In this document: one piece after another, positions 26,120 to 36,115 of the stretch
How the letters are laid out: every line of letters begins with the position of its first letter
Numbering within the stretch: the first letter of the stretch is position 1
Assembly: GCA_023383015.1 (NCBI GenBank)
Contig: JAHDXW010000020.1
Coordinates: 25,892 to 89,891, forward strand
Direction of reading: 5' to 3'
DNA length: 64,000 nt
From: Paracoccaceae bacterium
Lineage (GTDB): Bacteria; Pseudomonadota; Alphaproteobacteria; Rhodobacterales; Rhodobacteraceae
Made by a program: the position numbers and the translations under genes
Notes under the pieces: generated by a model
Database searches by the model: none
Told to the model about the DNA's origin: nothing
Seen by the model: the letters and a program-made list of their open reading frames with translations, nothing else

Positions 26120-26141
26120 GGCCCGCCGCCGGCGGCGGGCC
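26120..26141. terminator. 22-bp perfect GC palindrome between convergent genes
   Basis: The two 11-base arms GGCCCGCCGCC and GGCGGCGGGCC abut without a loop at 26130/26131, between the ketosynthase stop and the ialB stop. No T-run flanks it on either strand. It could form a cruciform or stable hairpin and act as a bidirectional barrier. Confidence 0.35.
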
Positions 26142-26159
26142 CGGCCTTGGCGCGGCGTC

Positions 26160-26783
26160 TTACTGCTGGGCCGGAAGCGTCGCCCGCAGCGCGTCGTAGC
26201 CGGCGGTGAACCCGGCCAGCGACATTGTCAGCGTGACCGGCTGGTCGGGGGCGGCCACGGCGACGATCGTCACGCTCGCGGCGCGGCCGCGCCTGAACGC
26301 CTCGATCTCGGCGGCGGTGAAGCCGACGCGGGCGATGCAGCCCACCGGCGCGCACCAGGTGAACGGGTAGCGCTTCGCCTGGCCGGTGTCGACGCGGATC
26401 GTGATCTGCTCGGTCAGCAGCGTCTCGAGCGGAGTGACGATCGTCGCCCCGGCTGCCGCCTGCCTGCCGGCTGGCAGCGGAAAGAGGTTCACCCGCGCGA
26501 CCGGGTTGCCCTCGGCGTCCGAAAGCAGCTGCTGCAGCTCGCAGGGGTCGTCGCCCTCCTCGGTGCGCAGGCAGACGAGCTGCCAGTCGCCATGGGTTGC
26601 GGCGAGATAGGCCGGATCGTCGGTGACCTCCTCGCCCAGTGCAAGCGCGTCGGGCGACAGGACGTCGGCCGGTTGCGTGCCGCCGTCGCCGCCCTGGTCC
26701 TGCGCCAGTCCCGCGCCGGCCAGCGAAAGGCCCAGGGCGAGCGCGAGTCCGGCCGGAAGGGAGAAAATGGGGAAATGGGTCAT
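26160..26783 (-). CDS. Invasion-associated locus B (IalB) family periplasmic protein
   Basis: A 207-residue exported protein of the IalB family, common in Rhodobacterales. The signal peptide (LPAGLALALGLSLAGAGLAQ) ends at a likely AQ|D cleavage. The mature domain has two cysteine pairs (LVCLRTEEGDDPCELQQ and TWCAPVGC), the family pattern, and the block LFPLPAGRQAAAGATIVTPLETLL. IalB was named for Bartonella erythrocyte invasion, but its molecular action is not known and free-living relatives have many paralogues. A terminated leader or small RNA lies upstream. Confidence 0.85.
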   Translation of the reverse strand: MTHFPIFSLPAGLALALGLSLAGAGLAQDQGGDGGTQPADVLSPDALALGEEVTDDPAYLAATHGDWQLVCLRTEEGDDPCELQQLLSDAEGNPVARVNLFPLPAGRQAAAGATIVTPLETLLTEQITIRVDTGQAKRYPFTWCAPVGCIARVGFTAAEIEAFRRGRAASVTIVAVAAPDQPVTLTMSLAGFTAGYDALRATLPAQQ

Positions 26784-26879
26784 CGCGGGTCCTCGGCAGT
26801 GCGTTTCGCGGTCGCTCTAGCATGGCGGCGCGGCCCTGTCAGGCCGGAAAGACGACTGCCGCACCCGCCTGCACGGAAA

Positions 26880-26951
26880 CGAGAAAAGGGCCCCGGGGGA
26901 CCCTTTTCCATCCGTCTTCTCCCTGTCGGACTGGCCGACTTATGTCTTGAC
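26880..26951 (-). ncRNA. Candidate short RNA or attenuated leader (~70 nt)
   Basis: Defined on the minus strand by a promoter ending near 26957 and the terminator at 26884-26907. The first half holds a small hairpin GTCGG-CCAGT-CCGAC (26925-26939); then comes a single-stranded purine-rich stretch AGGGAGAAGACGGATGG before the terminator. No leader peptide of convincing length was seen. It matches no RNA family I can name with confidence. Confidence 0.4.
26884..26907 (-). terminator. Intrinsic terminator upstream of ialB
   Basis: AAAAGGG (26884-26890) pairs with CCCTTTT (26901-26907), extended inside by GC pairs around a mismatch. On the minus strand the stem is followed by TTTTCTCGTTT, a fair U-tract. 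It lies 100 bases before the ialB start, so it ends either a separate short RNA or an attenuated ialB leader. Confidence 0.65.
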
Positions 26952-26956
26952 GGGGG

Positions 26957-26985
26957 ACGCTACGCGCTCGCGGGTCGCGCGTCAA
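26957..26985 (-). promoter_or_regulatory. Sigma70-type promoter upstream of ialB
   Basis: On the minus strand TTGACG (26980-26985), a 17-base spacer and TAGCGT (26957-26962). The -35 matches five of six consensus bases. Transcription would start near 26950 and run into the terminator at 26907 before reaching ialB. Confidence 0.55.
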
Positions 26986-27084
26986 CTGGTAAATCCTGCG
27001 TGTATGCATCGCCTTCTGCGGGGCTGGAACCTGACGCGCCAGGGGCTAGGATGGCGGCCGGGCGCGAGCGTCGGGGAGCCGGAG

Positions 27085-27972
27085 ATGGCGGGCAACGGGC
27101 AGGCGGAGTCGGGAGAGACGGTGGCGACATACCTGCGCCGCATCGCCGAGGCGCTGGAGCGTCGCCATCCGCCGCCGCTTGTCGCCCCCGGCTTCGAGGG
27201 TGCGGATGCCTTCGTCTGGCACGTCGGTCCCGACCGGCTGGATCCGGTCGCGGCCGTCAGCCGCGTCGATCTCGGCCTCCTGGTCGGCATCGACCGCGTC
27301 CGCGACATCCTTCTGGACAACACGCTGCGTTTCGCCCGCGGCCTGCCGGCCAACAACGCCCTGCTGTGGGGCGCGCGGGGAATGGGGAAATCCTCGCTGG
27401 TCAAGGCCGTGCACGCCGAGGCGCTGGCCCGCAGCCTGGCTCTGAGGCTGGTCGAGGTACAGCGCGAGGACCTCGCCTCGGTCGGCCGGCTGCTCGGCCA
27501 CCTGCGCCGGGCACCGCACCGCTTCCTGCTGTTCTGTGACGACCTGTCGTTCTCGCAGGACGACACGCACTACAAGTCGCTCAAGGCGGTGCTCGACGGC
27601 GGGATCGAGGGGCGGCCCGACAACGTCGTCTTCTACGCCACCTCGAACCGGCGCCACCTGATGCCGCGCGACATGATCGAGAACGAGCGGTCGACCGCCA
27701 TCTCGCCCTCCGAGGCGGTGGAGGAGAAGGTGTCGCTGTCGGACCGCTTCGGACTGTGGCTGGGCTTTCACCCCTGCAGCCAGGACGACTACCTCGCCAT
27801 GGTCTCGGGCTACTGCGCGGCCTTCGGCCTGACGCTTCCCGAGGAGGTGCGTCGCGCCGAGGCCATCGAGTGGCAGGCCACCCGGGGCGGCAGGTCGGGG
27901 CGCGTCGCCTGGCAGTTCTTCACCGACCTCGCCGGCCGCCACGGGCTGCGGATCGACGGCACGGACCGCTGA
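27085..27972 (+). CDS. DUF815 AAA+ ATPase
   Basis: A 295-residue AAA+ protein of the DUF815 (COG2607) family. The Walker A motif is GARGMGKSS, Walker B is RFLLFCDDLSF and a sensor region is VVFYATSNRRHL. The lid contains SDRFGLWLGFHPCSQDDYLAMV. The start MAGNGQAESGETVATYLRRIAEAL is chosen because GGGGAG lies 6 bases upstream and the family begins here; the frame is open further upstream. Its role is unknown; relatives are often thought to be chaperone-like or DNA-related. Convergent with the nlpD-like gene. Confidence 0.85.
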   Translation: MAGNGQAESGETVATYLRRIAEALERRHPPPLVAPGFEGADAFVWHVGPDRLDPVAAVSRVDLGLLVGIDRVRDILLDNTLRFARGLPANNALLWGARGMGKSSLVKAVHAEALARSLALRLVEVQREDLASVGRLLGHLRRAPHRFLLFCDDLSFSQDDTHYKSLKAVLDGGIEGRPDNVVFYATSNRRHLMPRDMIENERSTAISPSEAVEEKVSLSDRFGLWLGFHPCSQDDYLAMVSGYCAAFGLTLPEEVRRAEAIEWQATRGGRSGRVAWQFFTDLAGRHGLRIDGTDR

Positions 27973-27977
27973 GGGCC

Positions 27978-29231
27978 CTACTGGAGGAACGGCAGCGGGT
28001 CGACCGCGTCGAAGCCCTCGCGCACCTCGAAGTGCAGGAAGGCCGGGTCGCCGCCGCGGATGCGCGCCACCTGCTGGCCGCGCCGCACGGCGGCGCCGCG
28101 CTCGACCGTAACGCCGTCGATGTTGGCGTAGACGGTCAGCAGGTTGCCCTCGTGGCGGATGACGAGGATCGTGACCTGGTCGGTGTCGCGGGTGATGGCC
28201 GCAACCGTGCCGTCGGCCGCCGCCCGCACCGCGCTGCCGGCGGCCGCGCCGATGTCGATGCCGTCGTTGCGGCCGCGCTGGAAGCCGCGGATGATGCGCC
28301 CGTCGGCAGGCATGGCAAAGCGTGCGCCTCCGCCGGTGCGGTCGGTCCCGAGGTTGGGCGAGGGCGGCACGGGCGTCGGGGCGGCGGCAGGGGGAGGCGT
28401 GGCATCCGGCATCGGCGCGGCGGCCGAGGGCGGCGGCGGCGCATCCGACCCGCTTCCGGGCAGCGCGGTGTCGGCCGGGGGCGGGGCGTTGCCCGCGGCC
28501 CCGGCGGTCACCGGAATGATCAGCGTCTGTCCCTCGCGCACGGCGAAATCCGGGCCGAGCCCGTTCCATTCGGCCAGCGCCCGGACCGTGACATTGTAGG
28601 CGCGCGCGATGGTGTAGGCGCTTTCGCCGCGCCGGACGCGGTGGCGAACGGGCTCCTGGCCGCCCGGAAGGCCGGGGCGAGGGGTGGCGGCCGCGGCGGG
28701 CGGAGGTGCGGCCGGCGCCGGCGTCGCTGCCGGCGGCGGCGCCGGCAGAACCTGGAAGGGCGGGGCGTCGGCGGGGGTGCCGGCCCCGGGACCGCTGCCG
28801 GCGCGGTCGATCGCGGGCCCGGCAATCGCCGCCACGTCGATCGGGCCACCCGCCCCCCCGCTCCCCGAGGGCTCGCTGACCCGCCGCGGCAGCACGAGCA
28901 GCTCGCCGTCGCGCAAGGGCGTGTCGGCCGCCAGTCCGTTGAAGCGCGCCAGTTCGTCAGCGGGAAGGCCGATCCGCCCCGCGACGCTGCCGACCGTGTC
29001 ACCGCCCCGGGCAACCGCCACCTGGTAGGAAGGGTAGGCGATGATGCCCCTGGCGTCGGGCTCGGGCCGCGGCCGGGTGGCCTGGCGCGCGGCCTCGGCG
29101 GTCGACAGCCCGGACGGCGGACGCAGGTCCCAGTCGTCGGGAAGCCGATCGCAGCCGGCGGCGACCGCCGCGCCGCAGAGCATCAGCGCAAGCCGCGTGA
29201 GGACCGGGCGGGGCAGGGAGGACAGGCGCAT
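27978..29231 (-). CDS. NlpD-like lipoprotein: LysM plus degenerate LytM (M23) domain
   Basis: A 417-residue envelope protein. The N-terminus is a lipoprotein-type signal (LALMLCGAAVAAGC). Two LysM-like regions follow (about 65-115 and 195-240), linked by Pro/Ala-rich stretches, and then a C-terminal LytM domain (about 315-417). In that domain the usual first zinc His is Asn in RNDGIDIG, and the HxH motif reads FLHFEV. Missing zinc ligands mark an amidase activator like NlpD/EnvC rather than an active peptidase. Its place after surE and pcm is the classical surE-pcm-nlpD order. Confidence 0.87.
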   Translation of the reverse strand: MRLSSLPRPVLTRLALMLCGAAVAAGCDRLPDDWDLRPPSGLSTAEAARQATRPRPEPDARGIIAYPSYQVAVARGGDTVGSVAGRIGLPADELARFNGLAADTPLRDGELLVLPRRVSEPSGSGGAGGPIDVAAIAGPAIDRAGSGPGAGTPADAPPFQVLPAPPPAATPAPAAPPPAAAATPRPGLPGGQEPVRHRVRRGESAYTIARAYNVTVRALAEWNGLGPDFAVREGQTLIIPVTAGAAGNAPPPADTALPGSGSDAPPPPSAAAPMPDATPPPAAAPTPVPPSPNLGTDRTGGGARFAMPADGRIIRGFQRGRNDGIDIGAAAGSAVRAAADGTVAAITRDTDQVTILVIRHEGNLLTVYANIDGVTVERGAAVRRGQQVARIRGGDPAFLHFEVREGFDAVDPLPFLQ

Positions 29232-29299
29232 CGCTCGATACCTCGCAGGCAATGGGCGGCCCGTGTCTTCCGGGCCTTGGTGGAGCGCGGCCCCGACGG

Positions 29300-29953
29300 T
29301 CATTCGTCCGGGCCGATCCCTTCGACCAGCGGGACGAAACGGACCGGCCGCAGTTCCTCATACTCGAAACCCGCCGCGGTGCGGGTCACCTTGATGAGAA
29401 CCTGCACCGTGTCCGACTGACCTACCGGCAACACCATGATACCGCCGACACGCAGTTGCGCCAAGAGCGGGCCCGGCGGGTCCTCGGCCGCCGCGGTGAC
29501 GAGGATGCGGTCGAACGGCGCCTGCTCGGGCAGACCGAAGCAGCCGTCGGCGGCGATCGCGGTGATGTTGGTCAGCCCGAGGTCGCGAAATACCGCATTG
29601 GCCTCGCGCACGAGCCGGCGGTAGCGGTCGACCGAGTAGACACGGCGGGCCAACTGGGCCAGCACCGCCGCCTGGTAGCCCGAGCCTGTCCCGACCTCGA
29701 GCACCTTGTCGCGCGGGCTGACCGACAGTGCCTGGGTCATCAGCGCCACCACCGAGGGCTGGCTGATGGTCTGGCCACAGGCGATCGGAAGCGGCACATC
29801 GTCGTAGGCGCGGGCTGCGAACAGGCCGCGGACGAAGGCGCCGCGGTCGATCCGTTCCATCGCCGTCAGCACCCGCGGGTCGGTGACCCCGTGCGAGCGC
29901 AGGGCGTAGAGGAAGCGCATCTGCCGTTCGGCCTCGTCGGCGTCCGCGGTCAT
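29300..29953 (-). CDS. pcm: Protein-L-isoaspartate O-methyltransferase
   Basis: A 217-residue SAM-dependent repair enzyme that methylates isoaspartyl residues of damaged proteins. Motif I is [17 protein letters not shown], and the substrate-binding stretch [18 protein letters not shown] with the pre-motif block is present. The ATG overlaps the surE stop by 4 bases. The next gene, nlpD-like, begins 68 bases further on. Confidence 0.95.
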   Translation of the reverse strand: MTADADEAERQMRFLYALRSHGVTDPRVLTAMERIDRGAFVRGLFAARAYDDVPLPIACGQTISQPSVVALMTQALSVSPRDKVLEVGTGSGYQAAVLAQLARRVYSVDRYRRLVREANAVFRDLGLTNITAIAADGCFGLPEQAPFDRILVTAAAEDPPGPLLAQLRVGGIMVLPVGQSDTVQVLIKVTRTAAGFEYEELRPVRFVPLVEGIGPDE

Positions 29954-30735
29954 TCGATCCGCGTCCTGAGGTCGTCGAGCGCGTCGTGGGCGGTCAGGTC
30001 GGCGCGCATCGGGGTGACCGAGATGAAGCCCTCGAGGTTGGCCGCGGCATCGGTTCCCGGTGCGGTCGGCAGGTGCTGCGGGCCGCCCTTGATCCACAGG
30101 AACTTGTGTCCCGCGGGCGAGATGTGCGGCTCGACCCCGAAGAAGGTGTCGGTGCGGTAGCCCTGGGGTGCCACCCGCAGGCCGCGCACGCCCGCCGCCG
30201 CCAGGGGCGGGAAGTTGACATTGTAGAACAGCCGGTATCCCCCCTGGTCCCACAGCCCGCGGTCGATGAGGGTGCGGACCACGCGGGTGCCGTGCTGGCG
30301 CGCCGCCTCGAAGGGATCGGTCAGGTCTGCGGTGCCGGGGCCGAGGTACTGCGACATGGCGATCGCCGGCAGACCCTGCAGCGCTGCCTCCATCGCGCCG
30401 CCGACCGTGCCGGAGTAGAGGACGTTCTCGGCGGCGTTGTTGCCGCGGTTCACCCCCGACAGCACAAGGTCGGGCCGCGCTCCCTCGAGCACGTCGTAAA
30501 GCCCGGCGAGCACGCAGTCGGCCGGCGAGCCCTCGGCGGCGTAGCGGCGCGGCGCGAGGCGAGCGATCATCATTGGATGGGTGTAGCTGATCTTGTGCGC
30601 CACGCCCGACTGCTCGAACGCCGGCGCAACCACCCAGACCTCTCCGGCCGGGCCGGCGATCTCGCCGGCGATCGCCTCGAGCACGGCAAGGCCCGGGGCG
30701 TTTATGCCGTCGTCGTTGGTGACAAGTATGCGCAT
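29950..30735 (-). CDS. surE: 5'/3'-nucleotidase SurE
   Basis: A 261-residue metal-dependent nucleoside monophosphatase, also active on polyphosphate in some species. The metal site TNDDG (Asp8, Asp9) at the N-terminus and [26 protein letters not shown] are diagnostic. The start is fixed by [10 protein letters not shown]. First gene of surE-pcm-nlpD, a stationary-phase survival cluster in proteobacteria. Confidence 0.96.
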   Translation of the reverse strand: MRILVTNDDGINAPGLAVLEAIAGEIAGPAGEVWVVAPAFEQSGVAHKISYTHPMMIARLAPRRYAAEGSPADCVLAGLYDVLEGARPDLVLSGVNRGNNAAENVLYSGTVGGAMEAALQGLPAIAMSQYLGPGTADLTDPFEAARQHGTRVVRTLIDRGLWDQGGYRLFYNVNFPPLAAAGVRGLRVAPQGYRTDTFFGVEPHISPAGHKFLWIKGGPQHLPTAPGTDAAANLEGFISVTPMRADLTAHDALDDLRTRIE

Positions 30736-30767
30736 GAAGGCCCCCGGGGGTGCTGCCGCCGACCTCC

Positions 30768-31454
30768 TTAGCCAAGCCCCCCCGGCCCGGCAAGCGGGGC
30801 GAGCCCCGCCTCGCCCAGAAGCCGCGCCGCTTCGTCCGCGGCGGTGGCCAGTCCCTCGCGCGCCTCGCCGGGAAAGAACCGGGCGCGCAGCGCGGTTGCC
30901 ATGGGCGCGGGCGACAGCACCGTGACCCGGGGCCCGATCCGCACCGTCTCGGCCGCCCACGACCGCGCCAGCGCGATCTGCGCGGCCTTGGTGGCGCCGT
31001 AGGCGCCGAAGAACTTCTGCCCCGCCCGCAGATCGTCGAAGAACAACGCCTGACCCGCCGGCGCCGCCCTCAGCAGCGGCTCGACCAGCGGGATCATCAG
31101 CCCCGGGGCGCGGGCGTTCACGGCCAGCGCCCGCTCCCAGTCGCGTGGGTCGATGTGGCCGGCAGGGGCCATCGGCGGGGCGTGGACCGCGCAATGCGCC
31201 CACAGGTCCAGCCGCCCCCAGCGTTCGAACACATGCCGGCAGAGGTGGCGCATCGCCTCGACATCGGCGACGTCAAGCGGCGCCAGGGTCGCCGGTGGCC
31301 CGCCCGCGGCGCGGATCGCGTCGTCAAGTTCGGTCAGCCCGCCTTCGGTGCGCGCCACTGCCACCACGTGCCAGCCGCGCGCGCCAAGCACGCGGGAAAG
31401 CGCGTGGCCGAGCCCGCGCGAGGCGCCGGTGACCAATGCGATGTGTCCGGTCAT
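30768..31454 (-). CDS. SDR-family oxidoreductase (catalytic Ser apparently missing)
   Basis: A 228-residue short-chain dehydrogenase/reductase. The NAD(P)-binding motif [11 protein letters not shown], the LDVADVEA acidic residue and the YGATKAA active-site Tyr/Lys are present. The position about 13 residues before Tyr, normally the catalytic Ser, reads FFDDLR, so Ser is replaced or shifted. The substrate is unknown; activity may be altered. It lies between purF and surE on the same strand, 32 bases from surE. Confidence 0.82.
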   Translation of the reverse strand: MTGHIALVTGASRGLGHALSRVLGARGWHVVAVARTEGGLTELDDAIRAAGGPPATLAPLDVADVEAMRHLCRHVFERWGRLDLWAHCAVHAPPMAPAGHIDPRDWERALAVNARAPGLMIPLVEPLLRAAPAGQALFFDDLRAGQKFFGAYGATKAAQIALARSWAAETVRIGPRVTVLSPAPMATALRARFFPGEAREGLATAADEAARLLGEAGLAPLAGPGGLG

Positions 31455-31543
31455 GGTTTCCCCGTCGCGCACCGCCTGCCGCCATGGCAGTCAGGCGCGG
31501 CCGGGGATAGGGGCGGCGATGCGCCGAGACAAGGGCCGCGGTG

Positions 31544-33004
31544 TTATTCCGCCGCCTTCATGTGAAATCCCTTCTCGATCATGTCGGCCGGCGCCACCGG
31601 ATAGTCGCCCGAGAAGCAGGCGTCGCAATAGCGGGGTGCCGCTGGGTCGCGGCCCGCCGCCTCGCCGGCGGCACGGTAGAGCCCGTCGAGCGAGATGAAG
31701 CGCAGGCTGTCGACGCCGATGTGGTTGCGCATCTCCTCCACCGTCATCTGCGCTGCGAGCAGCTTGTCGCGCTCGGGCGTGTCGACGCCGTAGAAGCAGG
31801 GCCATGCGGTGGGCGGGGAGGCGATGCGGAAATGCACTTCCGCCGCCCCGGCCTCGAGGATCATGTCCTTGATCTTGCGCGAGGTCGTGCCGCGCACGAC
31901 CGAGTCGTCGACAAGCACGATCCGCTTTCCCTTCACCAGCGCGCGGTTGACGTTCAGCTTCAGCCGCACTCCCATGTTGCGGATCTGTTCGGTCGGCTCG
32001 ATGAAGGTTCGCCCGACATACTGGTTGCGGACGATCCCGAAGGCGAACGGGATGCCGGATTCCTTGGAATAGCCGATCGCCGCGGGCGTGCCCGAATCCG
32101 GGACCGGGCAGACGAGGTCGGCCTCGGCGGGGGCCTCGCGCGCCAGTTCGACGCCGATCGCGTGGCGCGTCTCGTACACCGACCGCCCGCCGAGGATCGA
32201 GTCCGGGCGCGAGAAGTAGACGTGCTCGAACAGGCAGAAGCGCGGGCGCCGCGCCTCGAAGGGGCGGAAGCCCTGCACGGCGCCGTCCTCGATCACCACC
32301 ATCTCGCCGGGCTCGACCTCGCGCAGGAACTCCGCCCCGATGATGTCGAGCGCGCAGGTCTCGGACGCCAGCACATGACCAGCGCCCAGCCGGCCCAGCA
32401 CCAGCGGGCGGACGCCCAGCGCATCGCGCACGCCGATCAGCTTGGTGCGCGTCATGGCGACGATCGAGAAGGCGCCCTCCACCCGGCGCAGCGCGTCCTT
32501 GATGCGCTCGGGAATGGTGCGCTGGATCGAGCGTGCCATCAGGTGGATGATGCATTCGGTGTCCGACGAGGACTGGAAGATCGCGCCGCGCTCGATCAGT
32601 TCGCGCCGCAGCGCCTCGGCGTTGGTCAGGTTGCCGTTGTGGGCGATGGCGCAGCCGCCCATCGCGAACTCGCCGAAGAAGGGCTGGACCTCGCGGATCG
32701 CCGTATGTCCCCGGGAGCCGGCGGTCGAGTAGCGGACATGGCCGATTGCGATGCTGCCCGGAAGCGTCTCCATCAGGCTGGCCTTGGTGAAGCTGTCGCG
32801 GACATAGCCGAAGCGGTGGGCGGCGTTGAACCCGGCCTCGGGGTGGTAGGCGACGATGCCGCCTGCCTCCTGGCCGCGGTGCTGCAGGGCATGCAGCCCC
32901 AGCGCGACGAAGCTTGCCGCCTCGGTCAGGCCGGTGACGCCGAAGACGCCGCATTCCTCGCGGAGCCGGTCGTCGTCGAACGGATGTCGGGGAAGCCTGC
33001 GCAT
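31544..33004 (-). CDS. purF: Amidophosphoribosyltransferase
   Basis: PurF catalyses the first committed step of purine synthesis, making phosphoribosylamine from PRPP and glutamine. The 486-residue protein has a short propeptide before the nucleophile Cys18 (EECGVFG), the glutaminase domain, and the PRPP loop IVLVDDSVVRGTTS. Cysteines in ETCALDIIG, WPCFYGVDTP and YCDACFSGDYP match the [4Fe-4S] ligands of the Bacillus-type, oxygen-sensitive enzyme. It follows cvpA on the same strand, the classic cvpA-purF pairing. Confidence 0.96.
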   Translation of the reverse strand: MRRLPRHPFDDDRLREECGVFGVTGLTEAASFVALGLHALQHRGQEAGGIVAYHPEAGFNAAHRFGYVRDSFTKASLMETLPGSIAIGHVRYSTAGSRGHTAIREVQPFFGEFAMGGCAIAHNGNLTNAEALRRELIERGAIFQSSSDTECIIHLMARSIQRTIPERIKDALRRVEGAFSIVAMTRTKLIGVRDALGVRPLVLGRLGAGHVLASETCALDIIGAEFLREVEPGEMVVIEDGAVQGFRPFEARRPRFCLFEHVYFSRPDSILGGRSVYETRHAIGVELAREAPAEADLVCPVPDSGTPAAIGYSKESGIPFAFGIVRNQYVGRTFIEPTEQIRNMGVRLKLNVNRALVKGKRIVLVDDSVVRGTTSRKIKDMILEAGAAEVHFRIASPPTAWPCFYGVDTPERDKLLAAQMTVEEMRNHIGVDSLRFISLDGLYRAAGEAAGRDPAAPRYCDACFSGDYPVAPADMIEKGFHMKAAE

Positions 33005-33078
33005 GGGGCCGGGCCCTCCGGATTGCGTGCCCGGGGTTCTAGGACGCGGCGACGGGATTGTCACGGGGCAAGAGGCCG

Positions 33079-33678
33079 TCAGTTGGCCGGGGCCGGCGCG
33101 GGGGCGGGGGCGGGGGCCGGCGCGGTGCCGCCGCAGGGCGCCATCAGCTCGTCGTAGCGGGCGATGATCCAGCCCGGCACGTCCGGCGGCAGCGCCGCCT
33201 CGATCGAGGCGTTCATCTGCGCGAAGATCGCCGCCGAGCGGCTGTTGTCGATGATCGGCAGCGACTGGCCGACGAAGGCGCGCTCGTAGACCACGAAGGC
33301 GACCGCTACCAGCACGATGCCGCGCAGCACCCCGAACAGGAAGCCGAGCCCCATGTCGAGCCCGCCGAGCGCGGTCCGCTGGATTGCCGATGACAGCAGC
33401 GGCGTGAACAGCGCCGCCACCACCAGCGCCACCGCGAAGACCGCGGCAAAGCCGGCGATCGTGGCAAGCTCGCAGCTGTCGCCGAGGAAGCTGCCGATCA
33501 CCGGCACCTCGGCCACGAACGGCACCACCGAAGGGGCGAAGACGAAGGCCACCACCGCCGCCGCCACCCAGCCGGCGATTGCCATGACCTCGCGCACCAG
33601 CCCGCGCGAATAGGCCAGGATCGCCGACACGACGATGACGACCGCGACGATCCCGTCGACGATGGTGAAGCCTTCCAT
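33079..33678 (-). CDS. cvpA: CvpA family membrane protein
   Basis: A 199-residue inner-membrane protein named for colicin V production, with roles in envelope stress tolerance. Four hydrophobic segments are visible, with the family stretch FTIVDGIVAVVIVVSAILAYSRGLVREVM at the N-terminus and GLDMGLGFLFGVLRGIVLV in the middle. The C-terminus ends in a Pro-Ala tail (PAPAPAPAPAPAN) after a single Cys. It precedes purF on the same strand. Confidence 0.92.
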   Translation of the reverse strand: MEGFTIVDGIVAVVIVVSAILAYSRGLVREVMAIAGWVAAAVVAFVFAPSVVPFVAEVPVIGSFLGDSCELATIAGFAAVFAVALVVAALFTPLLSSAIQRTALGGLDMGLGFLFGVLRGIVLVAVAFVVYERAFVGQSLPIIDNSRSAAIFAQMNASIEAALPPDVPGWIIARYDELMAPCGGTAPAPAPAPAPAPAN

Positions 33679-33708
33679 GCCCGCCCCTCGCTTGGTGGCC
33701 GCCGCCCG

Positions 33709-35076
<1,368 letters not shown>

Positions 35077-35147
35077 GCAGTTCATGCCCCCGCCGCGGGC
35101 GCGCCGCCAGCGGTCACCCCGCTTCCGACAACAGGCGAGATTCGATC

Positions 35148-35171
35148 TGCAAGAAGCTGATATTGCAAGAA
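35148..35171. repeat. Direct repeat TGCAAGAA x2 upstream of radA
   Basis: TGCAAGAA occurs at 35148-35155 and 35164-35171, 16 bases apart, in an AT-richer patch of the 168-base gap between the xth stop and the radA start. It is placed where radA upstream control would lie. No promoter consensus was clear and no regulator could be assigned. Confidence 0.3.
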
Positions 35172-35244
35172 AACGGCGAGCTCATGCGGGCTGCTCCGGC
35201 GGCGCGGCATGCGCGGGTGGGGTCGGGGGTGCGCCTGCCGGCAC

Positions 35245-36024
35245 TCAGGCATCGAGTTCGACCCAGACCGGTACATGGTCCGACGGCCGTTCAGCTGCGC
35301 GCAGTTCGGTCGCGATCCCTGCGTCCTGCATGAGGTCCGCTGCCTGGGGCGACAGCAGCAGATGGTCGATGCGGATGCCGTCGTTGCGCTCCCACGCGCC
35401 GGCCTGGTAGTCCCAGAAGGTGTAATGGCCGGGGCCGGGGTGCAGCGTGGCGACCGCGTCGGTCAGCCCCATGTGAAGGATGCGGCGGAATGCCGCGCGA
35501 GCTTCGGGCAGGAACAGGGCGTCGGCTACCCAGGCCTGGGGCCGCGCCGCATCCTCGGGCGCGGGGATCACGTTCCAGTCGCCGCCCAGCACCAGTGGCT
35601 CCTCGGTGGCCAGCAGGGCTGCCGCCCTCATCCCGGCCCGAGCCATCCAGGCGAGCTTGTAGTCGTACTTCGGCCCCGGCGCGGGGTTGCCGTTCGGCAG
35701 GTAAAGGCAGCCGACGCGCACCGCCTGCCGTCCCGTGACGGTGGCCTCGATCCAGCGCGCCTGCACATCCTCCGCATCACCCGGCAGGCCGCGCAGCACG
35801 TCCTCTAGTGGCAGGCGCGAAAGGATCGCGACGCCGTTGAAGCCCTTCTGCCCGTGCGTCTCGACGCGGTAGCCGAGATCCTCGAAAGGGCCCTGCGGGA
35901 AGGCCTCGTCGGTCGACTTGATCTCCTGCAGCAGTGCGACATCCGGGCGCGCGCTCTCCAGCCAGTCAGGGATCGCATGCAGCCGGGCCCTGATGCCGTT
36001 GACGTTCCAGCTCGCGATCCGCAT
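35245..36024 (-). CDS. xth: Exodeoxyribonuclease III
   Basis: A 259-residue AP endonuclease/3'-exonuclease for base excision repair. Typical motifs are MRIASWNVNGIRAR, LLQEIKS, LPNGNP, GGDWNVIP and the C-terminal RIDHLLLSP and PSDHVPVW catalytic boxes. The start is set by MRIASWNVN; an upstream ATG gives a short non-conserved extension. It is divergent from ppk2. Confidence 0.94.
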   Translation of the reverse strand: MRIASWNVNGIRARLHAIPDWLESARPDVALLQEIKSTDEAFPQGPFEDLGYRVETHGQKGFNGVAILSRLPLEDVLRGLPGDAEDVQARWIEATVTGRQAVRVGCLYLPNGNPAPGPKYDYKLAWMARAGMRAAALLATEEPLVLGGDWNVIPAPEDAARPQAWVADALFLPEARAAFRRILHMGLTDAVATLHPGPGHYTFWDYQAGAWERNDGIRIDHLLLSPQAADLMQDAGIATELRAAERPSDHVPVWVELDA

Positions 36025-36115
36025 CGCTTGCACCCCCCGCCGCAACTGCTAGCCCGGCCGCGCCGGCGGGGCAAGGCCGCGGGGGCGGGTGGCGCAGCCG
36101 CTGCATCACGCCAAT

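Noticed and set aside
26784..27084. tRNA or 6S RNA gene in the 301-base gap upstream of ialB
   Set aside because: No cloverleaf or conserved central-bubble structure could be drawn; only the promoter, two hairpins and terminator are supported.
27978..29231. Annotation as active M23 metallopeptidase
   Set aside because: Two zinc-ligand positions are not His; an NlpD-type activator fits motif and gene order better.
31541..33157. 538-codon plus-strand open frame over purF
   Set aside because: Antisense of purF; no start signal or domain.
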